Source: CATQHS01 sp963422655
Lineage (GTDB): Bacteria; Actinomycetota; Acidimicrobiia; Acidimicrobiales; Aldehydirespiratoraceae
NCBI GenBank assembly: GCA_963422655.1
Contig: OY730440.1
Location: 2,480,001-2,544,000 of the forward strand
Direction of reading: 5' to 3'
DNA length: 64,000 nucleotides
The translations under genes were made by a program, and so were the position numbers. Below the pieces are notes generated by a model that ran no database searches, was not told the DNA's origin, and saw only the letters and a list, made by a program, of their open reading frames with translations. Below are positions 35,404 through 44,700 of this stretch, one piece after another; within the stretch, counting starts at the first letter, position 1; every line of letters starts with the position of its first letter.

Positions 35404-36152
35404 ATACGATTGTTCGACGGCAGCCCGTTTCGTCGGGACAGGTCTTTTCGATCTCCTACAGGGTGCTGATACGCGAGATCTCCACGGTGGGGCGGTTGGT
35501 CGGAACGGGGGTGATCGGGGTCGTAGCCATCTTGATCGGATGGGCTGTGGGTGCTGGTTCCGACAGCGACGACAGGATCGAAGTCGCCGCCCAAGTCGTG
35601 TCCAACATGGGCCTCGTCTTGGTGGTGCCGATCGTGTCGTTGGTGTTCGCTTCGGTGGTCCTGAGCGAGATGAACGAGGACGGGACCCTCGTGTACCTGT
35701 GGCTGCGACCCATGGACCGGGCCCCGATCGTGCTGGGAGGTTTGGCAGCGGCCCTCAGCCTGGTGCTGCCCCTGATTGTGATACCGGTAGTGGGGGCGGC
35801 TCTGGCTGCTGGTGCCGACAGTGCGACCGCTCTGGCCGCCTTGCTGTCGTCGTTGTTGGGCGGGGTGGTCTATGGGGCCGTCTTCGGGCTGCTCAGCTTG
35901 GTGGTCAAGCGGTCCATCCTGTGGGGCATGGCCTACATCTTGATCTGGGAGGGCGTCGTGGCCAGTATCGGCACCATTCCATCACGACTGTCGCTGCGGG
36001 GCTACACCCGATCCATCCTGACTAACGTAAGCGGGATGGACCTCGGCTTCGATCCGGTTTCTACCCCGGTCTGTATCGTGGTGCTGGTCGCAGTAGCTGT
36101 GGTGGCCACTGTGCTGGCCAGTGTCCGGCTGAACCATCTCGACGTGGCTTGA
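35400..36152 (+). CDS. ABC-2 type transporter permease 2
   Basis: 250 residues with six predicted membrane segments (about 35-52, 70-88, 105-128, 143-165, 175-192, 225-245) and the MNEDGTLVYLWLRPMDRAPI coupling segment equivalent to that in permease 1. ATGA overlap with ATPase 2. It ends the exporter operon, 81 bases before pheS. Export substrate unknown. Confidence 0.85.
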   Translation: MNTIVRRQPVSSGQVFSISYRVLIREISTVGRLVGTGVIGVVAILIGWAVGAGSDSDDRIEVAAQVVSNMGLVLVVPIVSLVFASVVLSEMNEDGTLVYLWLRPMDRAPIVLGGLAAALSLVLPLIVIPVVGAALAAGADSATALAALLSSLLGGVVYGAVFGLLSLVVKRSILWGMAYILIWEGVVASIGTIPSRLSLRGYTRSILTNVSGMDLGFDPVSTPVCIVVLVAVAVVATVLASVRLNHLDVA

Positions 36153-36200
36153 ACAGGTACCAACCTGACAGCTTACCGCCCCCTGGTCTGATCGCATTTA

Positions 36201-36272
36201 CGGTCCGAGGAGCTGATCGATGAGCTGGAAGCGATGACCCGGTCCTCCGAGCTGATCGATGCGTTGGAACGG
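36201..36272 (+). repeat. Imperfect 39-bp-period duplication across the pheS start
   Basis: The sequence around GAGCTGATCGATG occurs upstream of the pheS ATG (36201-36233) and again inside its first codons (36240-36272). Translated in the pheS frame both copies give ELIDELEA / ELIDALER. The upstream copy has no usable start (an in-frame TGA lies at 36189), so it supplies the ribosome-binding region instead (GAGGAG at 36207). Confidence 0.7.
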
Positions 36273-37250
36273 GTCGCGGCCTCGGCCCAAGCTCGTCTGG
36301 GCACGGCCGACTCCCTCGAAGCGGTGACTGCCATCGAGCGAGAGATATTCGGCAAGAAGTCGTCTCTGGCTGCGGCCAAGAGGGACTTGGGTACGCTCGA
36401 CCCGGACCAACGCAAGGGAGCGGGCCGGGCTCTGAACGAGGCGCGGCAGCGTCTGGCCGCGGCCACGGCCAAGGCCCGGCACCGTTTGGCCGCCCAGGCT
36501 CGGGCCGCCCGCTACGAATCCGAACGGCTCGATCTCACCGAGAAGCTGCACCCGATACGTCGCGGCCATCTCCACCTCGTGACCCAGGCTCGGGACCGGC
36601 TCGAGGACGTGTTCGTGGGGATGGGCTTCACGGTGGCCGAAGGCCCCGAGGTGGAGACGGCCTGGTACAACTTCGAGGCCCTGAACATCCCGGAGTGGCA
36701 TCCGGCCCGCGGCAACTTCGACACCATCTTCGTGAACCTGGGCGAACCCGAGGAGGTGATGCTGCGGTCCCACACCTCACCGGTGCAGATCCGCACCATG
36801 CAGGACCGCCAGCCCCCCATACATATAGTGGCGCCGGGGCGGACCTTCCGCACCGACACCGCCGACGCCACCCACCTGCCCGCCTTCAGCCAGATCGAGG
36901 GACTGGTGGTGGACCGCGGTATCACCATGGGAGACCTGGCCGGCACCATTGATGCATTCGTGAGGGCCTTCTTCGGGGGGAAGGTGAAGAGTCGGCTGAG
37001 GCCGTCGTACTTCCCGTTCACCGAACCCTCGGCCGAGTTCGACATATCCCGCCCGGACGGGTCCTGGCTGGAGTTGGGAGGATGTGGCATGGTCCACCCC
37101 AACGTCTTGCGCAACTGCGGAATCGACCCGGAGCAATGGCAGGGTTTCGCCTTCGGTTTCGGTATCGACCGTCTGGCCGTGATGCGCTACGGGCTCGACG
37201 ACATCCGCGAGCTGGTCAACAACGACGTCCGGTTCCTCCGGCAGTTCTGA
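36234..37250 (+). CDS. pheS: Phenylalanyl-tRNA synthetase alpha subunit
   Basis: 338-residue catalytic subunit of the alpha2-beta2 enzyme that charges tRNA-Phe. An N-terminal coiled coil (about 1-95) precedes the class II core: motif 2 (RTFRTDTADATHLPAFSQIE) and motif 3 (GFAFGFGIDRLAVMRYG). The start is ATG 36234, overlapping the TGA of a five-codon upstream frame (MSWKR at 36220) that has the better-placed GAGGAG. Confidence 0.95.
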   Translation: MTRSSELIDALERVAASAQARLGTADSLEAVTAIEREIFGKKSSLAAAKRDLGTLDPDQRKGAGRALNEARQRLAAATAKARHRLAAQARAARYESERLDLTEKLHPIRRGHLHLVTQARDRLEDVFVGMGFTVAEGPEVETAWYNFEALNIPEWHPARGNFDTIFVNLGEPEEVMLRSHTSPVQIRTMQDRQPPIHIVAPGRTFRTDTADATHLPAFSQIEGLVVDRGITMGDLAGTIDAFVRAFFGGKVKSRLRPSYFPFTEPSAEFDISRPDGSWLELGGCGMVHPNVLRNCGIDPEQWQGFAFGFGIDRLAVMRYGLDDIRELVNNDVRFLRQF

Positions 37251-37262
37251 GGGAGATCGGTC

Positions 37263-39665
37263 GTGAAGGTACTGCTCTCCTGGCTGCGAGAATTCGCGCC
37301 CGACATCGACGGCGATCCGGCCGACCTGGCCGACACGCTCAGCGCCCTGGGTCTGACCGTCGAGGCCATGACCATCACCGGCGAGATGGCTGATGGTGTG
37401 GTGGTGGCCCGGGTAGTGGGCCTCAGACCTCACCCCGACGCCGACCGGATCCAACTCGTCGATGTCGACGACGGCAGCGGTGACGCCCTCCAGGTGTGCT
37501 GTGGCGCCTTCAACATGGCGGTGGGTGATCTCGTTCCCCTCGCCCGGGTCGGAACTGTGCTGGGGGACGGGATAGAGATCCGCCGACGCACCATTCGGGG
37601 CCAACACTCGCAGGGCATGTGCTGCTCGGGGGCGGAGATCGGGCTGAACGATGACGCCGAGGGCATCTTGATCCTCGACGACTTGATCCTCCCTGACGGG
37701 CCCGGCCACTCGGACGGGCCCGAGTTGGGTATGGCGTTGGCCCCGGCTCTGGGGCTGGGGCCCGATGTGCTCTGGGACCTGGAGGTGAACGCCAACCGGC
37801 CCGACGCCATGTCGGTGATGGGTGTGGCCCGAGACCTGGCCGCCGGGCTCGGTGTCGGATTCACGGCTCCGGGCTGGAGCTCGGCCACCTCGGCCGCCTC
37901 AGCCGAGCTCGCCGCCGAAACCATTTCGGTCGACATCGTCGACCCCACCTTGTGCGGACGGTTCCATGCCCGACTGTTGCGCGACGTCTCGGTCGGACGG
38001 TCACCGGCCTGGCTCACCCGCCGGCTGACCGCTCTGGGCATGCGCCCGGTCAACGGCATCGTCGACATCTCGAACTACGTGATGCTCGAGCTGGGCCAGC
38101 CCAGCCACACCTTCGACTTGGACTCGGTCCCCGATGGCCATCTGCGGGTGCGCAGAGCCGCCGACGGTGAGAGGGTGGTCACGCTCGACGGAGTGGAGCG
38201 AACCCTGGCCGGTGGCGACGGGGTGATTGCCAACCGCGGTGACGAGGTGATCGGCATCGCCGGGATCATGGGTGGCCGTTCGACCGAGATCAGCGAGAGC
38301 ACCCGTGACGTGCTGATGGAGATGGCGTGGTGGGACCCGCCGTCGATTTCCCGCACCGCCAAGCGGCTGAACCTGACCAGCGAGGCTGCCACCCGGTTCC
38401 GCCGGGGCACCGACTGGGGCCACAACATCGACCGAGCCGCCGACCGGTTCTGCCAGCTTGCCACCGAGCTCTCCGTGACGGTGGCGGCGGGTGCGGTGGA
38501 CGAGCGGGGCAACCTCCCGGACCGGACCCCGCTGCGGGTGCGCACGGCCAGGGTCAACGGCCTGCTCGGTACCGCCCTCAGCGCCGACGCCATCAGCGGC
38601 CACCTCCGCTCCATCGGTTTCGGGGTGGCTGCCGCCGGTGACGATTTGGCCGTGACCGTGCCCACCTGGCGCTGGGACACCTCGACCGAAACAGACGTGG
38701 CCGAAGAGGTGGCCCGGCTCCACGGTTACGAGAACATCGTGCCCACCGTGCCCACCGGGGCTGGCACCGGAGCCCTGAGCCCCTACCAACAGGGTCGGCG
38801 GCTCGTGCGTGAGGTTCTGGTCGGGACCGGCTGCGACGAGACCCAACCCATGCCCTTTTTGGCCCCCGGTGATCTGGCTGCGGTCGGCTTGGCCGAGAAC
38901 GCCATCACCCTCACCAACCCGCTCGACGCCGCCGAGTCGGTCCTGCGCACGTCACTGCTACCCGGTCAGCTCCGAGCCGTTGCTTACAACCAGCGCCGCT
39001 TCAACCCCGATGTCTCGTTCTTCGAGATCGGCCACGTGTACCGGCCGCCTCCCGACGGCCGGCTGTTACCCGACGAGCGGGAGCTGTTGGCCGTGACCCT
39101 GGCCGGAGAGGAGGCGCCGCAAGCGGTGGCGGTGCTGGGGGTGCTCGCCGAGGCATTGGCCCTGCCCGGTGTCGATCTGGCGGCCGAGCCCCGACCGGGC
39201 CTGCACCCCACCCGTTCAGCCCGAGTGGTGGTGGCCGGCCAGGCTCGCGGCGACGTGGGAGAGGTGGATCCGGCTGTGCTGGAGACCTACGGGATCAGCG
39301 GCCCGGTGGCTTGGCTCCAGCTCGACCTCACCGCTGTGCTCGACGGCCCCCACGGCCACCGCACCTACACCCCGGTGAGCCGGTATCCGCCCAGCGACAT
39401 CGATCTGGCTTTCGTCGTTCCCGATGGCGTCGCTGCTGCCTCCGTGGAGAGATCGATCCGTTCCGCCGGGGGAGAGCTGCTGATGTCGGTGGAGCTGTTC
39501 GACGCCTACCGGGGTTCGGGCCTACCCGAGGGCGCCCGCAGCCTGGCCTATCGCCTTCGCTTCCAGGCCCTCGATCGCACCCTCACCGATGCGGAAGTAG
39601 CCCGGCTCCGCCAGGCCTGCATCAACCGGGTGGCCGCTCGGCACGGCGCCACCCTACGGGGCTGA
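37263..39665 (+). CDS. pheT: Phenylalanyl-tRNA synthetase beta subunit
   Basis: 800 residues, standard length. Order: a tRNA-binding EMAP-like domain (about 40-150, HPDADRIQLVDVDDG), the B3/B4 editing domain that hydrolyses Tyr-tRNA-Phe, B5, a catalytic-like domain and the C-terminal ferredoxin-like anticodon-binding domain (YPPSDIDLAFVV onward). GTG start 12 bases after pheS, with GGGAG upstream. The stop lies 34 bases from the convergent stop of the accessory HelD-like gene. Confidence 0.95.
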   Translation: MKVLLSWLREFAPDIDGDPADLADTLSALGLTVEAMTITGEMADGVVVARVVGLRPHPDADRIQLVDVDDGSGDALQVCCGAFNMAVGDLVPLARVGTVLGDGIEIRRRTIRGQHSQGMCCSGAEIGLNDDAEGILILDDLILPDGPGHSDGPELGMALAPALGLGPDVLWDLEVNANRPDAMSVMGVARDLAAGLGVGFTAPGWSSATSAASAELAAETISVDIVDPTLCGRFHARLLRDVSVGRSPAWLTRRLTALGMRPVNGIVDISNYVMLELGQPSHTFDLDSVPDGHLRVRRAADGERVVTLDGVERTLAGGDGVIANRGDEVIGIAGIMGGRSTEISESTRDVLMEMAWWDPPSISRTAKRLNLTSEAATRFRRGTDWGHNIDRAADRFCQLATELSVTVAAGAVDERGNLPDRTPLRVRTARVNGLLGTALSADAISGHLRSIGFGVAAAGDDLAVTVPTWRWDTSTETDVAEEVARLHGYENIVPTVPTGAGTGALSPYQQGRRLVREVLVGTGCDETQPMPFLAPGDLAAVGLAENAITLTNPLDAAESVLRTSLLPGQLRAVAYNQRRFNPDVSFFEIGHVYRPPPDGRLLPDERELLAVTLAGEEAPQAVAVLGVLAEALALPGVDLAAEPRPGLHPTRSARVVVAGQARGDVGEVDPAVLETYGISGPVAWLQLDLTAVLDGPHGHRTYTPVSRYPPSDIDLAFVVPDGVAAASVERSIRSAGGELLMSVELFDAYRGSGLPEGARSLAYRLRFQALDRTLTDAEVARLRQACINRVAARHGATLRG

Positions 39666-39699
39666 CCTGTCCTTGCTGGATGATCTGTGGTCGGGGATT

Positions 39700-41730
39700 T
39701 TACGTGCGGTGGCGTGACCTGCGGCGTAGCTTGTCAGGAAGCTTCTTCGTGTGTATGACCACCAGTTCTTGGTTGGCGCGTGTGAGGCTCGTATAGAGAG
39801 GGCCGTCCCGGCCGAGGTTCTTGGGGAAGTCGACTGGTTCGACAATCACAACTCCGTCGAACTCGAGACCTCTCGCCTGGATGTGATCGGCCAACATGAG
39901 CTTGTGGCCTTGATTGTTGTGGAGCATCGGGTCTTGCTCCCGCCGACGCCAACCGGCTCGTGTGGCACTGCGAGCGATGTCAGCGAGGTCTGTGCCGATG
40001 ACAGCAGTAGTACCTTCGGGGTAAGACTTGGTCAGGCGATCGATGTGGTGCAGGACCTTGCTCTTGAGCTGCTTGGAGGCGACCTTCTCGACAATAGGCT
40101 CGGGACCGTTGCGCAGCATGGTGCTGCGCCATTCCTCGGGTAGGCCTGCTATCAGGGATTTGGCGAACCGGTTTATCTGTTGCGTTGACCGGTACCCGAT
40201 GTTGAGGATCTGGACAGCATTATCATCTTCGGGGTCACCTACTTTGAGTTTACTGATAAGGTCTTTCCATGACCCGAATGTGTAGTCAGCCCGCCGCTGG
40301 TTAATGTCGCCGATAATCGACCATGTTCCACTATCGCGGCACATCTCGTGGAGTATAGCCCATTCGACACCTCGAATGTCCTGGGCCTCGTCTACGATGA
40401 TGTGATCGTAGCTATCCAGCGGAAAGGGATTACGGTCTCTACGGTTGTGTCGCTCGAGAGCGACTGAGATCGCGGCGAATAGCAACAGGCAATCAGGTCG
40501 CTTCCGGGCTTCGCTATAGCTCTTTATACCTAGAAGCCATTGAGAAAGTTCCTGGCCGCGTGCGAGGTCGCGATGTATAGGCGTACGGGTGCACAGCACT
40601 TCGATGAGCTGCTTTGTGGCTTCTGTTTTTTTGAGGTGGAGCCTTCCTTGCTGGTTCAGTTTCTTGCAGGCACCTAAAGCGATCCGATAGATGCTCCGAT
40701 CGACTTTGAACCAGCGTTGGCTCTTGTGATGAAGAGCATGCCATGATCCTTTGGCTGTGTCTCGTATCATGCCCTCCAGGTTGATCACATCCACACCGTC
40801 GGCTCCGGCATCGCTGATCAAGCTGGCGACGTGGTGCTTCCAGGCCTCCGTGGGGCCTACGAGTGCCACCCGCCGGAGTCGCTGCTCGGGGCGTTCTACG
40901 TGGGTGAGATACAGTGCCCGATAGGTGGCGATCACGGTCTTGCCCGTACCTGGATTGCCTTGAAGCAGCAGCGGGGTATCGGCGGGCCAAGTCACGCATC
41001 GGTATTGATCGGGTTGGAGCGTGTTCAGTACCGACGGCAGGCGCCCGGTTCGCGGGGTGTCCAACGACTTGAGCACGAGACCCTCGGCTCTCAGTTGCTT
41101 GGGTCGATCAGATGATGGTCGATGCATCTTGGGGCCAGGGTCCGGGGCTTTCGCCTGTTGCTCCTGAGGGCCGCGTTCTGAGATCACCGGGAGGGTACGG
41201 GACGGGTCTGGTGATGAGCTCGGTGGGGCCGGGATGATCATCTCGGCTGGTTTCATCCGGAACGCGCTGACGGGGTTAACTCCGGCTTCGAGCTCGTCTT
41301 CGTAGTTGACTAGCTGGTCGTTGTGGGCGCGGAAAGTACGGCGAGCGGCCAGAGAGCGAGGATCCGGAACGGGGTTTTGGGTGTCCTGGCCCTGGAAGAA
41401 TATCTTTGCTGCCGGTGCTGTCCAGCTTATGACGCAACTCTCGGCGTTCATCTCTGAGGCCGGTACGTATGTGTCGCCGATATAGTAGCTGGTGCCGAGG
41501 TCTTCGTCGTCGGTGATCAACCCGACTCGCCCGATCAACGCATAGATGCGCCGAAGGTGCCTTCCGATGGTGCTCGAGGTGTCAGTCCACTTGGCGCTCG
41601 GGGTGCTGGCGATGCCAGCAGACAGTTGGCGACGTGCCGTCTGTTTCTGTTCCACGGTCCTGATGTAGTGCTCGTTCGTGGCCCGTTCGTGGTCGAGTGG
41701 CGCCGGGCTGGTGGGGCTAGGTTCAGGCAT
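39700..41730 (-). CDS. Divergent HelD-like UvrD-family ATPase (cassette gene 2)
   Basis: 676 residues. The N-terminal part keeps the HelD fingerprint: YIG at 83-85, CVISWTAPAAKIFFQ (99-113, where canonical HelD has VIDWRAP) and RRTFRAHNDQLVNYEDEL (130-147). A Pro-rich linker (about 155-215) follows. The SF1 core has Walker A LLLQGNPGTGKTVIATYRAL (254-273), DEAQ (447-450), IIGDINQRR, IGYRSTQQIN (511-520), ARGLEFDGVVIVEP (619-632) and LYTSLTRANQELVVIH (645-660). By family it should act on RNA polymerase or DNA ends; it is not the housekeeping HelD, which is at 18369. The ATG lies inside the upstream gene (8-nt overlap), implying coupled translation. Confidence 0.8.
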   Translation of the reverse strand: MPEPSPTSPAPLDHERATNEHYIRTVEQKQTARRQLSAGIASTPSAKWTDTSSTIGRHLRRIYALIGRVGLITDDEDLGTSYYIGDTYVPASEMNAESCVISWTAPAAKIFFQGQDTQNPVPDPRSLAARRTFRAHNDQLVNYEDELEAGVNPVSAFRMKPAEMIIPAPPSSSPDPSRTLPVISERGPQEQQAKAPDPGPKMHRPSSDRPKQLRAEGLVLKSLDTPRTGRLPSVLNTLQPDQYRCVTWPADTPLLLQGNPGTGKTVIATYRALYLTHVERPEQRLRRVALVGPTEAWKHHVASLISDAGADGVDVINLEGMIRDTAKGSWHALHHKSQRWFKVDRSIYRIALGACKKLNQQGRLHLKKTEATKQLIEVLCTRTPIHRDLARGQELSQWLLGIKSYSEARKRPDCLLLFAAISVALERHNRRDRNPFPLDSYDHIIVDEAQDIRGVEWAILHEMCRDSGTWSIIGDINQRRADYTFGSWKDLISKLKVGDPEDDNAVQILNIGYRSTQQINRFAKSLIAGLPEEWRSTMLRNGPEPIVEKVASKQLKSKVLHHIDRLTKSYPEGTTAVIGTDLADIARSATRAGWRRREQDPMLHNNQGHKLMLADHIQARGLEFDGVVIVEPVDFPKNLGRDGPLYTSLTRANQELVVIHTKKLPDKLRRRSRHRT

Positions 41731-44700
41731 GGGCGACCTCGAGGTCGCACAGTGTCAGATATTCCAGGTCCATGGTTCCATGGCTCTTGCGCTCGACGTC
41801 TTCGAGCAACCGGTCTCGCCGGTGTTGTTGATTACGTATCTGGCTTTCGAACAGGGGTATCATCGAAATTTTTCTATTACCTCGCAAAGTTTCGATGCGA
41901 CGCTCGTTGTTTATTATCTTACGTTGGTACGACTCGCGGTAGCTGTTCTTTCGAGCTTCTGACAGAGCTTCGTTCTCGCTCTTGCGCCGTTTTCGTTCGG
42001 ACACCAATCTGGTTTGCAGTTCTTGCTGGCAGGCTTGTACCGAGTCTTCCGTCCATATCGAGGGCAGTCCCGAGCCCGGCTGCAGTGAACCGTTCGCGAG
42101 CGCAGCCAGCAGCGTGTCCCCGACGCTGGTGTCAGCCTGTTCGCGGTTGGGCGTCACCGCTGCAGTCCACAGTTTGGAGTAGGAGCGAACACCAACCCAG
42201 CGGGCGATTACCACCAGCACCAGGTAGCGCCCGGGATCGAGATCACTGTCGGCGATCCGGGCCGAACCGAATCGGCACATTGCTGTCTCGGGACCGCGCA
42301 ATGCCGCTCTGACCAAAGGGTGATTGGCACTCAGCAGGTCGTGTCCGTTCAACCGGGCCTTCTCCTGATCCAAGCACAACGGGATCTCCTGTTCGTTGCG
42401 AAGTTTTTGTGCCAAACCGGCAAGCTCGACCGAAGATCGCTCGCCAGCGGCTTGGACACGATCAAGCGCGTCTGCCAAGGTATTGTTGCCCCGGAAGAAC
42501 AACCAGACACGGTCGGCTGATGTCGTACATGATGCCCCCGGGGATGTGTCAACCCAATCCTTGAGCAGCCACACCAACTCGGACTTTCCTACGTAGCGTC
42601 CAGGGTTGGTCACCTCATTGTCGAAATTGTCGATCAGGGCTCGGTCGAAGACGTTCAAGAAGTCGGCGGCTTCGGTCAAGTCATCGCGCAACCGGGCATT
42701 GTTTTCCACCGCAGTCAGAATCTTGTCGAGCCGCAGCTCACGTTGCTCCTTACTCAGTTCGAAATCGAACATAGCTTTGCGAAGCTGAGGGAGTTCCGCG
42801 TAAAGAATCGGTTCTAGCTCTCCGATGGAGTTGGTGAACACTCCGATCCGCTCGTGCACCCGACTGATGATGTCGGTTTCGATCGTGCCCGGGGTCGTAA
42901 AGTTGAGAATATTGATCAGCTTCTCCTGCTGGCCGAACCGATCGATACGTCCGATGCGCTGCTCTACCTCCATTGGGTTCCACGGCAGGTCATAGTTGAC
43001 CACGGCGCTGCAGAACTCGAAGTCCAGCCCCTCGCTGGCAACTCTGGTCGCGACCATTACGTCGTAGTCGCAGGCACGGAAACTTTCGATCAGTCCGGCC
43101 CGGTCGTCCTGGGGCACACCGCCATGAAGAACGCAGGTCTTGAAGCTTTTACTGAGACGTTCGTGCAGGTAGCTGAGCGTGGCTCTGGAGAAAGTGAATA
43201 CCAACACCCGCTTGTCCTGCTCGAGGATGGGGCGTAGCACACTGATGAACATGTCGTACTTGGTGTCGAGATCACCCAAAGCCTTCGCAGCTACCATCAC
43301 CTTCACCGGTGGCTGCTCCATCTCGGAATTGTCGATGTCGACGAGGTTGCCGTCCGCATATGAATCGAGGTTGACTTCATCTGTCGACCAGTCGGCTTCG
43401 TCGGTGAGCAGCCGGGTCTTCGCGGCTTGCAGGCATGACCCTGCGAGACGCAACGGCATCTGTCCCACGAACCCTAACGGTGCCCGCAGCCGCTTGGCCC
43501 GGGCGACCTGCCAATCGTAAATAGCGTCGTACAGCGCCCTCTCGGTAGATTCGAGCTGCACACTGATCGGATGCGGGCTCCTGATCGTTTGGTCCTCGTC
43601 GATCTCGGACTTTCTCGTCCGGGTCACCACTGTCGACAATGTGTTCAGATCGGTGATCAGGCGCCGGGCCTCAGCGACGTCACCGGAGTTCAAACTGTCC
43701 TTCGACAGCAGCTTAGTAAGCATCTCATATTCGTATCGTTGCGCTACCGCCGACCCGAACGGCAATTGCTCCAACGATCGGAGCCACGAAACTCGCTGCT
43801 CGGAGGTGACAGCGGTATGCAGCAGAGAAGCCGAGACACGGTTGAGCACCTTGTTGGGCTGCAATCGGACCTCCAATGAGTACTGATCGTCGAACTCGCC
43901 CGGATCAAGTATTTGCAACAGGTTGAACAGGTCTTCATTACCGAGGTTCAAAGGCGTAGCCGACAAGAAAAGCAACGCTTCGGCCCACTCGGTGAGCAAA
44001 GCGCCCAAGGCGTTGCTCTGGGTTCCCAGATTGCGAAACGAATGGGCTTCGTCCACGATGATGAGATCGAAGCGCGGCGCCAGATCGTTGAACCCTTCGA
44101 GCTGGCTCCAGTTTCGCAGCCGTTCCAACGAGCAGATCGCGTGGTAACGCGTCGGGAACCGGTCCTCCTCGACCAACTGGTGCAGCTTGGCGAGGTTCGC
44201 TCGGTCCAGATTGAGAAGATCGAACCCGAAACGCTCCCGCATCTCCGCGATCCATTTGCCGACCAACCCTGAAGGGCACACTACCAGCACACGATCAGCC
44301 TGGCGACGGGCTTCGAGCTCGGTCCAGATCAACCCAGCCTCAATAGTCTTGCCGAGCCCGACTTCATCGGCAATAAGCAGTCGGTGGTGGTCGGTATTCA
44401 GGAGCTTGATCACCGGGCGGAACTGATACGGCCTGAAAATGGTTCTGGTGGCCTCGTAGGAGTAAACGGTGTCGGTCAAGTTCTGAAGCAGTTTGGAACG
44501 GGTCAAGGTCGCGCTGACAGCCCTGTAACCCTCGGGGCTGCGCCCAACCCAATCGATCGGGTCGTCGTCAACGCTTAACACATCGAGGTCGCCCTCATCA
44601 CATTGTCGGGTGCGACCCTCGCATCGAACCGCGTAAATCCATGTGTTGTTGCTGAATATTGGAGTCTTGGTGATCGTGCCCTCGGCCCGGTCCGGTCCGA

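Noticed and set aside
36220..36237. The MSWKR mini-frame before pheS as a phenylalanine-attenuation leader peptide.
   Set aside because: It has no Phe codon, and no terminator/anti-terminator pair or T-box follows.
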